Positions 46,440 to 55,902 of a stretch of 64,000 nt of DNA are shown one piece after another. The position numbers were made by a program, and so were the translations under genes. Each line of letters begins with the position of its first letter. Positions within the stretch are counted from its first letter, which is position 1. Origin of the DNA: Chloroflexi bacterium GWB2_54_36 (GTDB lineage Bacteria; Chloroflexota; Anaerolineae; Anaerolineales; Anaerolineaceae). The notes under the pieces are model-generated. The model was not told the origin of the DNA, ran no database searches, and saw nothing but the letters and a program-made list of their open reading frames with translations. Location: assembly GCA_001796355.1 (NCBI GenBank), contig MGMG01000090.1, positions 16,092 to 80,091 on the forward strand, written 5' to 3'.

Positions 46440-46467
46440 GATGGGGCAAGGTCTCCTGACCTGCCCC
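46440..46467. repeat. Short palindromic copy of the HipBA-flanking repeat core
   Basis: gatggggcaaggtc-tcct-gacctgcccca; same arms as 11080-11130 and 13082-13130 but shortened loop. Confidence 0.7.
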
Positions 46468-46961
46468 ACACAGCAGGTGTAATCGCTTTCAACACCTCTA
46501 CGAGGGTAAAAAGCAGCCAAAGCAAACCGAAAATCACTTTAAACTGGCTTTTCTCTATATTATCGATCTTGTTCAAACATTGTCAATGCATTGCAGTTTG
46601 CCTGACAAGCCGGTAAAAAAGGGTAAAAGAGAAGTCTGTAACTTGCAAACCGCTTTCATTCACTATAAACTTTGATTGTTGAGATCGGCAGGCCGAAGAG
46701 AACATCTAAAACTGCCGCATTGCTAGGGGCTCTATCACACCACTTTACCCACACCCTGTTTTCTACATTTCCATAGGTTGATCCAGAAGGATATCCCATC
46801 CAACTCCCATCGTCGATATTTCGCTCGTTTGGTGAAATCTTTCACGATTGGAAATCCATTTTGCAAAGGGAGGTGATGTAGTACCAAAAAACGTGCTTTT
46901 GTAAGGTGCTCGACCGTAGTATATCCATTAACCCCGTTTCAAATTGAATTAGGAGGAGCAA

Positions 46962-48053
46962 ATGAAGTACGTAAAGCTGTTCCTGATCACCATCCTGGTG
47001 ATCGTGTTCGCTGCACAATGCACCCCGGCCGCTGAAACTCCAACCGCCGAAGCCCCGGTCGCTGCTGCCCCGACTGCTGTAGCCCCGGCCGCTGCGGCTC
47101 CGACCGCTGAGGTTGCCGCCCCCGCAGTAACAGAGCCCGAACTGCCTCTGTTCTATGGCGCCTACGCAACCCCCATCGAAGAGCCCTGGGACGGCGTAAT
47201 CCATGCCGCCCTGCAGCAAGCTGCCGCTGATGGCAAAATTCGCTACGAATTCACCGACGATATCGGCTACGCTGGCGATATGGAACGTGTTCTGCGCGAG
47301 ATCGCCGAAAACCAGAAACCCGCAGCCATCCTTGGCGATGCCTTCGGCAACGAAGAGGCTGTTCGCCGTGTAGCGGTCGAATATCCTGAAATTGCCTTTG
47401 CCTTTGGCTCCGGCCTTGGCCCGGCAGAACCCAACATGGCTGTCTTCGACAACTGGATTCATGAGCCTGGTTACCTCTCCGGCATGATCGCTGGCGGCGT
47501 TACCCAGTCTGGTGTTATCGGTGTCGTTGGCGGTTACCCGGTTCCCGAAGTTAACCGCATCGTCAACGCTTTCATTGACGGCGCAAAATCCGTCAACCCC
47601 GAAGCCAAGGTCATCGTCACCTTCATCAACAGCTGGTTCGATCCGGCTGCTGCCAAGGAAGCTGCCCTGGCCCAGGTTGATGCTGGCGCCGACGTGCTCT
47701 TTGCCGAACGCTTCGGCGTCATCGATGCCGCTGTTGAAAAAGGTCTGTTTGCCTTTGGCAACATGAGTGACCAGAACGCACTGGGTCCCGAAACGGTCAT
47801 CACCGGTCCCGTCTGGAACATGGCCCCAACTGTCGATTACTTGATTGCCCAGGTTAATGCCGGCACATTCACCGGAATGGACCTGAAAGACTTCTCGATG
47901 GTTGGAAAGGGCGGCGCATATCTCGCCGATTTCCACGGCATGGATGCCAAGATCCCGGCTGAACTCCTGGCCAAGGTCAAGGAAACCGAGCAGCAGATTA
48001 AAGACGGCTTGTTCCGCGTCGACATCAAAGAAGAACCCCCGGTATCCGATTAA
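46962..48053 (+). CDS. BMP-family (nucleoside/PnrA-type) substrate-binding lipoprotein
   Basis: Lipobox FAAQC; Ala/Pro/Thr-rich linker; FDNWIHEPGYLSGMIAGGVTQSGVIGVVGGYPVPEVNRIVNAFIDGAKSVNP. Confidence 0.9.
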   Translation: MKYVKLFLITILVIVFAAQCTPAAETPTAEAPVAAAPTAVAPAAAAPTAEVAAPAVTEPELPLFYGAYATPIEEPWDGVIHAALQQAAADGKIRYEFTDDIGYAGDMERVLREIAENQKPAAILGDAFGNEEAVRRVAVEYPEIAFAFGSGLGPAEPNMAVFDNWIHEPGYLSGMIAGGVTQSGVIGVVGGYPVPEVNRIVNAFIDGAKSVNPEAKVIVTFINSWFDPAAAKEAALAQVDAGADVLFAERFGVIDAAVEKGLFAFGNMSDQNALGPETVITGPVWNMAPTVDYLIAQVNAGTFTGMDLKDFSMVGKGGAYLADFHGMDAKIPAELLAKVKETEQQIKDGLFRVDIKEEPPVSD

Positions 48054-48126
48054 TTTGAAAACTCCACCTGTCTTGTTTCTTTGAGCGGGTGGATTTTTCT
48101 GGGGCAACATACTACCCTAAAAAACG

Positions 48127-48160
48127 GTTTTCCTCCTCCAGACAACTGGAGGAGGAAAAC
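48127..48160 (+). other. Intergenic 15-bp perfect hairpin between BMP protein and ABC ATPase genes
   Basis: gttttcctcctccag-acaa-ctggaggaggaaaac. Confidence 0.9.
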
Positions 48161-48173
48161 TCCTGGAGAAAAG

Positions 48174-49670
48174 ATGTACATTGTAGATATGCTCGGGATC
48201 ACCAAAACTTTTGGTGAACTGGTTGCCAACGACAATGTGGATTTCCAGTTACGCAAAGGCGAAATTCATGCGCTGCTCGGTGAGAACGGCGCGGGCAAGA
48301 CAACCCTTATGCGCATCCTCTACGGTCTCTACCGACCTGATACGGGTATCATCAAAGTCGCAGAGCAGCCCGTTGAAATTCACTCCCCCAAGGATGCCAT
48401 CGCCAACGGAATTGGCATGGTTACCCAACATTTCGCTCTGGTTCCGCCCTTATCCGTGGCAGAGAATATCGTTCTCGGAAATACAGATGGTTTCGTTGTC
48501 AATCGGGCTGCCATGGAAGCAAAAGTTGCGGCAGCAGCCGATCGTTTTGGAATCGTAATCGACCCGAAATCATTGGTGCGGCATCTGGCAGTAGGTCAGC
48601 GCCAACGCGTCGAAATTTTGAAAGCGTTGTATCGAAACGCCCGTGTGCTAATTCTGGATGAGCCAACTGCAGTGCTGGTTCCGCAAGAAGTGGACGCACT
48701 GTTCGAAACCTTAAACCGGTTGAAAGCGGATGGATTATCGGTCATTTTTATTAGCCATAAACTGCATGAAGTGACCCAGATTACCGATCGGGTTACAGTA
48801 CTGCGGGATGGAAAATTAATCGGCACAGTGGACACCAAAGACATGAGTCAGAGCCAGCTAGCTGCCATGATGGTTGGCCGTGAGACCTTTGGCGTAACCC
48901 GTAAAGATGAACAACACGAGCAGCAGCCGGTCACGTTGCGCATCGATAATTTATGCGCAAAAAATGATCAGGGTATGCCTGCCCTAACCAACGTCTGTTT
49001 GGAGGTCAAAGCCGGCGAGATTTTAGGAATTGCCGGCGTCGGTGGAAACGGCCAAAAAGAATTGGCCGAATCACTTTGCGGCGTCCGTGATTGCGCCAGC
49101 GGCAGTATCCAACTGGCAGGCAAGGAACTGATTGGCAAAACACCGGCTGGATTTACCCAGGCAGGCGTGGGCCGTATTCCAGAAGATCGCCATGAAGGCA
49201 TGGTCGGCGATTTAACGGTTACCGAGAACCTGGCACTGGAACATCTCAATGAATATACCCGCAGCGGGGTTCTCGACCATAAAGCCATCCGTACCCGCGC
49301 AGAAGAACTCATTCACCAATTCCAGATCAAGGCCCGACCGAACGATCCCGTCCGAACGCTGTCCGGTGGAAATATGCAGAAAGTCCTTTTGGCGCGCGTT
49401 CTTTCGCGGAATCCCAAGGCAGTTATTGTCCCGCAGCCAACCCGCGGCCTGGATGTAGGCGCAACGGATTACGTCCGCCAGCAACTGCTGGAGCAACGCG
49501 ATCGCGGGGCGGCGATTTTGCTCATTTCGGAAGATTTGGATGAAATTCTGGCGCTATCCGATCGCATCGCCGTTATTTATGAGGGTGAAATCGTCGGAAT
49601 CCTACCAGCCGGCGAAGCAACCCCTGAACGACTGGGCCTATTGATGTCCGGCGCAGTCAAGGAGCATTAA
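48174..49670 (+). CDS. Nucleoside-type ABC transporter ATP-binding protein (two NBDs)
   Basis: LGENGAGKTTLMRILYGLYRPDTG, AVGQRQRVEILKALYRNARVLILDEPTAVL, second NBD GVGGNGQKELAESLCG, LSGGNMQKVLLARVLSRNP. Confidence 0.93.
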   Translation: MYIVDMLGITKTFGELVANDNVDFQLRKGEIHALLGENGAGKTTLMRILYGLYRPDTGIIKVAEQPVEIHSPKDAIANGIGMVTQHFALVPPLSVAENIVLGNTDGFVVNRAAMEAKVAAAADRFGIVIDPKSLVRHLAVGQRQRVEILKALYRNARVLILDEPTAVLVPQEVDALFETLNRLKADGLSVIFISHKLHEVTQITDRVTVLRDGKLIGTVDTKDMSQSQLAAMMVGRETFGVTRKDEQHEQQPVTLRIDNLCAKNDQGMPALTNVCLEVKAGEILGIAGVGGNGQKELAESLCGVRDCASGSIQLAGKELIGKTPAGFTQAGVGRIPEDRHEGMVGDLTVTENLALEHLNEYTRSGVLDHKAIRTRAEELIHQFQIKARPNDPVRTLSGGNMQKVLLARVLSRNPKAVIVPQPTRGLDVGATDYVRQQLLEQRDRGAAILLISEDLDEILALSDRIAVIYEGEIVGILPAGEATPERLGLLMSGAVKEH

Positions 49671-49674
49671 CGGC

Positions 49675-50742
49675 ATGGAAACATCACGACTGAGACTCCG
49701 TTTTGTAAAAACTGACAACCCACCGGTCTGGGTACGGCCATTAATCCCCGTCCTTGCTCTGGTGGTCACCTTTATCCTGACTTCAGCCCTCATTTTCTGG
49801 GCTAACGCCAATCCCTTTGAAACCTACTATCATTTCCTGATTGCGCCGCTGACGACTAAAGTGTCCGCGCTGGAAATATTGGTTAAAGCTACCCCGCTCA
49901 TGCTCACTGGCGCAGCCGTAACCTTTGCCTTCGCCGCCGGTTACTACAACATCGGCGCGGAAGGTCAGTTGTTCGCCGGCGCAATTGCGGCTGCCGGTCT
50001 GGGCGTGGCGATGAAAGAGGTCCCCGCGTTCATCACCATCCCGACGATTGTGATCGCCGGGTTTGCTGCCGGCATGCTGTGGGCAACGATCCCGGCCTTG
50101 CTCAAGGTCAAGCTGCAGGTCGATGAAGTGGTGACGACCCTGCTATTGAATTCGGTCATGGGCTTTATCGTCAGCGCGCTGCTGAACGGTCCGTGGCGTG
50201 ACCCGAACTCAGGTTGGCCGCAATCGCCGGAAATCGGCGCCAGCGCGATCTTCTTCAAACTGATCCCTCGCTCGCGGCTTAATTTAGGCTTTGTGATCGG
50301 GATACTCGTCATCCTGGTGCTGTGGTTTGTGCTTACTCGTACCTCCTTTGGCCTGAAAATGCGAGCGGTCGGTTTAGGTAAACCTGCGGCGCGTTTTGCG
50401 GGCATCCATGTCGGCCGGACCACCCTGATAGCGGCCTTGGTCAGCGGCGGGATTGCCGGCATTGCCGGTGTGGCTGAGGTTGCAGGCATCCAATACCACC
50501 TGATCGGCGATCTCTCGGCCGGGTATGGATACACCGGCATCATCATCGCCACCCTTGGTTCGCTCAACGCAGTCGGGGTGTTTATCGCCTCCCTGTTCTT
50601 TGGATTAGTCGATGCAGGCGCGCAAACCGTCAGCCGGGTGCTTGGCGTTCCGGTTTACCTGGGTGAAATTACCCAGGCAACCATGCTGCTCGTGGCGCTT
50701 GGCTTCTTCCTGCTCCAACGTTACCGCCTGCGGAGGATGTGA
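49675..50742 (+). CDS. Nucleoside-type ABC transporter permease
   Basis: NPFETYYHFLIAPL, AAVTFAFAAGYYNIGAEGQLFAGAIAAAGLG. Confidence 0.92.
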   Translation: METSRLRLRFVKTDNPPVWVRPLIPVLALVVTFILTSALIFWANANPFETYYHFLIAPLTTKVSALEILVKATPLMLTGAAVTFAFAAGYYNIGAEGQLFAGAIAAAGLGVAMKEVPAFITIPTIVIAGFAAGMLWATIPALLKVKLQVDEVVTTLLLNSVMGFIVSALLNGPWRDPNSGWPQSPEIGASAIFFKLIPRSRLNLGFVIGILVILVLWFVLTRTSFGLKMRAVGLGKPAARFAGIHVGRTTLIAALVSGGIAGIAGVAEVAGIQYHLIGDLSAGYGYTGIIIATLGSLNAVGVFIASLFFGLVDAGAQTVSRVLGVPVYLGEITQATMLLVALGFFLLQRYRLRRM

Positions 50743-51662
50743 TGGAAATCTTCATAATTAACCTCATTGGCGCGACTTTACGCGTCTCCACGCCCATCTT
50801 GCTGGCAGCCATTGGTGAGACCTATGCGGAACGCGCCGGGATTCTGAACCTTGGAATCGAAGGCACCATGTTTTTCGGCGCTTTTATCGGTTTCTTTGTG
50901 GCGGATAAATCCGGTTCGCTCTGGTTGGGGTTTTTGGTTGCAGTGCTTAGCGGAGTAGTTTTTGGGCTGCTGATGGCGCTACTCACTGTTACCCTGGGCG
51001 TCAATCAACACGTCTCGGGTTTGGGAATCACCATGTTATGCACCGGTTTATCCCTGTTTGCCTTCCGCTTGAACTATGGCGGGCGCTCCATTCCCCCATC
51101 CATCGAGTCTTTCCAACAACTGGCGCCCTTCAAGAACATTCCCTGGCTCAACACACTTACCGAGCAATACCTGCTTACCTATGTCGCCTTCCTGGTAATT
51201 GTGCCGCTGGCCTGGTGGCTGCTTTACCGCACCAGCTTTGGGCTGAAAATCCGCTCGGTGGGTGAAAACCCGGAAGCAGCCGACGCCGCCGGCGTGAATG
51301 TGTTCGCGGTGCGTTATGCCGCGCTGGCGATCGGCGGCGGGTTGATGGCTGCCGGCGGCGCTTTCCTCTCGCTGGCCCAACTCGGAGCCTTCACGCATGG
51401 CATCATCGCCGGACGCGGTTGGGTAGCCATCGCCATCGTCATCTTCGGCAACTGGAACCCGGTACGCGCCATGTGGGGCGCCTTGATCTTTGGCGGCACC
51501 TCCGCGCTGCAGCTGCGTTTGCAAACCATGGGCCTGCAATTGCCCATCCCTTACGAGACCTTTTTGGCTCTCCCCTATATCGTTACCATCATCGCCCTGG
51601 TGCTGGCAGGCCGCAATGCTTCTTACCCCGCCGCCTTGCTCAAACCCTACCGGCGTGAGTAA
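50739..51662 (+). CDS. Nucleoside-type ABC transporter permease
   Basis: TLRVSTPILLAAIGETYAERAGILNLGIEGTMFFGAF, SVGENPEAADAAGVNV. Confidence 0.92.
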   Translation: MMEIFIINLIGATLRVSTPILLAAIGETYAERAGILNLGIEGTMFFGAFIGFFVADKSGSLWLGFLVAVLSGVVFGLLMALLTVTLGVNQHVSGLGITMLCTGLSLFAFRLNYGGRSIPPSIESFQQLAPFKNIPWLNTLTEQYLLTYVAFLVIVPLAWWLLYRTSFGLKIRSVGENPEAADAAGVNVFAVRYAALAIGGGLMAAGGAFLSLAQLGAFTHGIIAGRGWVAIAIVIFGNWNPVRAMWGALIFGGTSALQLRLQTMGLQLPIPYETFLALPYIVTIIALVLAGRNASYPAALLKPYRRE

Positions 51663-51715
51663 CCCATTAACCTTTTATAACCGACTGTTTTACCAGATAT
51701 CAAAGGAGTTCGGCT

Positions 51716-54040
51716 ATGGAATATAAATATGTTGGCAAAAGTTATATCCGGCCTGATGCCATCAGCAAGGTGACCGGTAAAGCCGTTTACCTGGATGACA
51801 TCCGCCTGCCGGGCATGCTGCACGCCGCCGTCCTGCGGCCGCAATACGCCCACGCCAAAATCCTATCCATTGACACTTCCGAAGCGGAAAAATGCCCTGG
51901 CGTGGTCAAAGTGGTCACCGGAAAGGGCTGCAAGTTCCATTACGGCGACAATATCCGCGACCTGGTACCCATGGCGGATGAAAAAGTCCATTACATCGGT
52001 GAACCCGTGGCTGCCGTGGTTGCCGACACGCCCAAACACGCCAAAGATGCTCTTTCCAAAATCCAGGTCAGCTACGATCCGCTGCCGGTTTACATCGACG
52101 CCCGCCAGGCGATGAGCGAAGATGCCGTCATCATCCACGAGGACATGGACCAATACTGGACCCTGCCCACGCTCAAAGTAGTCCCCGGCACCAACATCGC
52201 CAACGTGTACCAGGTACGCAAAGGTCGCGCCGCTGACGGTTTTGACGAAGCGGAAGTGGTACTGGAAGGCGAATTCAATTACCCCTTCGGCTCCTGCGCG
52301 GCCATCGAACCGCACGGCTCGATTGTCTGGTTCAAAGAAGATAAGACCATCGAAGTGTGGTCCTCCTCGATTTGCCCGTTCATCGTGCGCGATGACCTGG
52401 CCAACTCCTACGGAGTGCCAGCCTCCGATGTGCGCGTGCATATCCCGGATATTGGCGGCTGCTTCGGCTACAAATCCGACATCACGGTGGAGCAAACCAT
52501 CGCCTGGATCGCCAGCTTTGTACCCGGCCGGCCGGTTAAATGGGTTTCTTCACGCGAGGAAGATTTCACCAGCACGCTGATCGGTCACGGCATCCGCACC
52601 CAGATGAAAATCGGCGCCAAGAGGGATGGCAAGCTGGTTGCGTTGCAGGTGAAGGTGCTGCATTCCAGCGGCGCCTATGCCGACACCGGGGTCAACGTCA
52701 CCATGGCCGCCACCCACAACTCGACCGGGCCGTATGAATTCGATCACTGCGAGCTGACCGGCTACACGGTGTACACCAACACCACCCCGGTGGGTGCTTT
52801 CCGCGGCTACGGCCACCAGGAAGTGCATCTGGCCATCGAGCGTATGATGGACATGCTGGCGCGCAAGCTCAAAATGGACCCCTTTGCGCTGCGTTCGAAG
52901 AATTATCTGCATGAGGGCAGCGTCAACGCCCTGGGCGAGCACATGTGGAAGTTCAACGGCGATGTTGCCGCAGCCGCGTCCCGCGTCCAGGAAGTCGTCT
53001 TTGGCCACGACAAACCCAAGGAAGACGATACCTATTTTTACGGGCGCGGTTTTGCCGCCGTGATGAAATCTCCCAAGGGCGCACCCTTCTCCACCAAGGG
53101 CTGCTACATGAAGATGAATACCGACGGCAGCGTCAACATCAACATGGGTGGCGCGGAGGTTGGTCAGGGACTGCGCACGGTGGTGCGCCAGATCGCAGCC
53201 GAAGCCCTCAAGATTGCGCCAGAAAAAGTACGGGTTTACACCGAACTGGATACCCAGTTCTCACCCTATGAATGGCAGACCATCGGTTCGATGTTTACCA
53301 TGCAGGGCGGACGGGCCATCGTGCGCGCCGCCGACAAGATGATCGCGGTGCTCAAAAACACCGCCGCTCAGGTACTCAAAACTGACGCCGATTACCTGGA
53401 ATACGACGGCGAATACGTATATCTGAAAGCCGACCCCTACATCAAAGTGGCTGTGACCGAACTGGCGCGCGGCTATATCACCGAAGACGGCATCACCATC
53501 GGCGACCTGGCACAGGCCGTATCCGATGCGCGCCTGCCGCGCTACGCGGCCCCGGACAAAAACGGCCAGGGTCCGCTGGGCGTCACCTACACCTTTGGCG
53601 CGCAGGGCGCCGAAATCCGCATCGAAAAGAAAACCGGCAAGATCCTGGTCGATCATTTCGCCTCCGTTTTTGATGTTGGACAGGTGATCAACCCGCTGCA
53701 AATTCGCGGTTCGGTGCTTGGCGGGGTGAATATCGGCATTGGGGCAGCCTTGTACGAAGAAGTCATCTTCGACGAGAATGGGAAAATCACCAATCCGCAA
53801 TATTTCCAATACCACGTTCCCACCTACAAAGAAATGCCGAAACAGACCATCGAGTTCCTCGAGACCCCCGACCCAATCGGCGCTTTTGGCGCGCGCGGCA
53901 TCGGCGAGCACTCGGTAGTTGGCCCGGCTCCGGCGATCCTGAACGCGATTTACGATGCAACCGGCGTAGATTTCTGCGAAATCCCGGTGACACCCGAAAA
54001 AATGAAAAAAGCGCTCGAAGCGCTGAAGGAGTACGCATAA
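51716..54040 (+). CDS. Xanthine dehydrogenase-family molybdopterin-binding (large) subunit
   Basis: YIRPDAISKVTGKAVYLDDIRLPGMLHAAVLRPQYAHAKI, GGCFGYKSD, GAFRGYGHQEVHLAIERMMD, GAFGARGIGEHSVVGPAPAI. Confidence 0.94.
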   Translation: MEYKYVGKSYIRPDAISKVTGKAVYLDDIRLPGMLHAAVLRPQYAHAKILSIDTSEAEKCPGVVKVVTGKGCKFHYGDNIRDLVPMADEKVHYIGEPVAAVVADTPKHAKDALSKIQVSYDPLPVYIDARQAMSEDAVIIHEDMDQYWTLPTLKVVPGTNIANVYQVRKGRAADGFDEAEVVLEGEFNYPFGSCAAIEPHGSIVWFKEDKTIEVWSSSICPFIVRDDLANSYGVPASDVRVHIPDIGGCFGYKSDITVEQTIAWIASFVPGRPVKWVSSREEDFTSTLIGHGIRTQMKIGAKRDGKLVALQVKVLHSSGAYADTGVNVTMAATHNSTGPYEFDHCELTGYTVYTNTTPVGAFRGYGHQEVHLAIERMMDMLARKLKMDPFALRSKNYLHEGSVNALGEHMWKFNGDVAAAASRVQEVVFGHDKPKEDDTYFYGRGFAAVMKSPKGAPFSTKGCYMKMNTDGSVNINMGGAEVGQGLRTVVRQIAAEALKIAPEKVRVYTELDTQFSPYEWQTIGSMFTMQGGRAIVRAADKMIAVLKNTAAQVLKTDADYLEYDGEYVYLKADPYIKVAVTELARGYITEDGITIGDLAQAVSDARLPRYAAPDKNGQGPLGVTYTFGAQGAEIRIEKKTGKILVDHFASVFDVGQVINPLQIRGSVLGGVNIGIGAALYEEVIFDENGKITNPQYFQYHVPTYKEMPKQTIEFLETPDPIGAFGARGIGEHSVVGPAPAILNAIYDATGVDFCEIPVTPEKMKKALEALKEYA

Positions 54041-54528
54041 TGGCTGAAAAAATCGCTTTTACGATCAACGGGCAGCCGCGCAGCGTGGAAGTCGAACCCG
54101 ACATGATGTTAATCGACGTCATCCGCGACGTGCTGGACCTGACCGGCACCAAACACGGCTGCGACAATGCCACCTGCGGCACCTGCATGGTGATTCTGAA
54201 TGGCCGGGCAGTCAAAAGCTGCAATACCGTGATCACCAAAGCGGCTGGAGCCGAAATTACCACGGTCGAGGGCCTAGCCAAAGGGATGGAATTGCACCCG
54301 GTGCAAACCGCCATCGCTGAATCCGGCGCCGTGCAGTGCGGTTTCTGCACTCCCGGCATCGTCATTGAGTTGGTGGCGATGCTCGACAGCAAACCCAATG
54401 CCAGCGAACAGGAATTGGCCAATGCGCTCAACAAACACCTGTGCCGCTGCACCGGTTACGAGCCGATCCGCGACGGCGCGCTGATTGCCCAAAAAGTGGT
54501 GCAGGAACGCGCTACAGCAAAAGCATAA
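54040..54528 (+). CDS. (2Fe-2S)-binding small subunit of xanthine dehydrogenase-family enzyme
   Basis: KHGCDNATCGTCMVILNGRAVKSC, QCGFCTPGIVIELVAML, CRCTGYEPI; start overlaps upstream stop. Confidence 0.94.
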   Translation: MAEKIAFTINGQPRSVEVEPDMMLIDVIRDVLDLTGTKHGCDNATCGTCMVILNGRAVKSCNTVITKAAGAEITTVEGLAKGMELHPVQTAIAESGAVQCGFCTPGIVIELVAMLDSKPNASEQELANALNKHLCRCTGYEPIRDGALIAQKVVQERATAKA

Positions 54529-54538
54529 GTCATCTACT

Positions 54539-54574
54539 AGCCGCTCCATCTGTCAGGCGGACGGAGCGGCTTTT
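54539..54574 (+). terminator. Rho-independent terminator
   Basis: agccgctcc / ggagcggct followed by tttt. Confidence 0.7.
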
Positions 54575-54617
54575 ACCGCCTTCAATCAAATAACCATTCA
54601 GTCTTCGGAGGGAAGCA

Positions 54618-55823
54618 ATGCAGTACGACGTTCTGATCACGAATGCAAAAACACGTTTTTCCGGGGGGAAAACGCTCCAAATTGCCTTGAAAGACGGCAA
54701 AATTGCCAAAATCGCTGAAAAAGTGGACGGCGCAACCGCTAAAACGGTGGATGCCGGCGGGCATCTGGTGACCGAATCCTTCGTCAACGGGCACCTGCAC
54801 CTGTGCAAGGTGTACACCCTGGCGATGATGGATGATGCTGCCATCGCTGCTTACACTGGCGAGTCGATGGGCGGAGCCATGACCGCCATCGAACTGGCCG
54901 CCAAGGTCAAAGAGCAGTATGACGAGAAATGGATCATCGAAAACGTGCGTAAGGCGCTCGACCTGGCGGTGAAATTTGGCAACACCCACATCCGCGCCTT
55001 TGCCGATACCGACACCAAAGCCCGCCTGGAAGGCGTCAAAGCCCTGCTGCGCGCCCGCGAGGAGTACAAGGACAGAGTTACCCTGCAGGTGGTGGCATTC
55101 CCGCAGGATGGCGTTGTGCGCGACCCGGGCGCCGAGGAATACATCGAAGAAGCGCTCAAATTGGGCGCCGATGTAGTTGGCGGCATCCCGTGGATCGAAT
55201 ACACCGACGCCGATGCCCAGGAACACATCGACCGCATGTTCGCCCTGGCGAAAAAGTACAACAAGGACGTGTCGATGCTGATCGACGATGCCGGCGACCC
55301 GACCCTCAAGACGCTCGAAATGCTGGCGGTCACCACCATCCGTGAAGGCTGGGAAGGGCGCGTCACCGCGCAGCATTCGCGCGCCATGGCGCTCTACCCG
55401 GAACCCTACTACCGCAAGATCGAATACCTGCTGAAACGCGCCAACATCGGCGTGGTTTCCGACCCGCAGACCGGTCCGCTTTACGCGCGGGTTAAGTCGC
55501 TGTACAAGGCCGGCGTGCGCATCGCGCTCGGTCAGGACGACATTGCCGACGCCTACTACCCCTTCGGGCGTAACAACATGCTCGAGGTGGCTTTCCTGGC
55601 GGCGCACCTGATGTGGATGACCCACCGCGACGAGATGGAAATCCTGTACGACCTGATCACCACCAACGCGGCTGAGGCGCTCAACGTCAGCGGGCACAAG
55701 CTGGTGGAAGGCGGTACTGCCGACCTGGTGGTGCTGAATGCCAATTCGGTGTGGGAAGCGCTGTGGAGTCACGAAGCGCCGCTGCATGTCTTCAAGAACG
55801 GCGTTGAGCTTACAACGAAATAA
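54618..55823 (+). CDS. Cytosine deaminase-like amidohydrolase
   Basis: NGHLHLCKVYTL, HIRAFADTDTKARLEGVKALL, VTAQHSRAMALYPEPYY, IALGQDDIADAYYPFGRNNMLEVAFLAAHL. Confidence 0.9.
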   Translation: MQYDVLITNAKTRFSGGKTLQIALKDGKIAKIAEKVDGATAKTVDAGGHLVTESFVNGHLHLCKVYTLAMMDDAAIAAYTGESMGGAMTAIELAAKVKEQYDEKWIIENVRKALDLAVKFGNTHIRAFADTDTKARLEGVKALLRAREEYKDRVTLQVVAFPQDGVVRDPGAEEYIEEALKLGADVVGGIPWIEYTDADAQEHIDRMFALAKKYNKDVSMLIDDAGDPTLKTLEMLAVTTIREGWEGRVTAQHSRAMALYPEPYYRKIEYLLKRANIGVVSDPQTGPLYARVKSLYKAGVRIALGQDDIADAYYPFGRNNMLEVAFLAAHLMWMTHRDEMEILYDLITTNAAEALNVSGHKLVEGGTADLVVLNANSVWEALWSHEAPLHVFKNGVELTTK

Positions 55824-55846
55824 ACAGATAGTTTGTTGAGAATATG

Positions 55847-55874
55847 GCAAGGGCGGCTTACGGGCCGCCCTTGC
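55847..55874 (+). terminator. Hairpin terminator
   Basis: gcaagggcggc / gccgcccttgc. Confidence 0.7.
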
Positions 55875-55902
55875 TTGTTAAAGGTTGTTCACGCCGCAAT
55901 GC

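Noticed and set aside
46861-46890. SD-like aaagggaggtg followed by atg-tag (start-stop) upstream of the BMP gene
   Set aside because: SD-start spacing is too short and a genuine RBS (aggaggagcaaATG) precedes the BMP gene; likely chance.
46842-48110. 422-aa minus-strand ORF antisense to the BMP-family lipoprotein gene
   Set aside because: Shadow ORF of GC-rich coding DNA; Gly/Phe-rich, no recognisable domain, while the plus strand encodes a clear BMP protein with lipobox and RBS.
54582-55850. 422-aa minus-strand ORF antisense to the amidohydrolase
   Set aside because: Complete overlap with a well-supported amidohydrolase; H/V/G-rich shadow translation without motifs.
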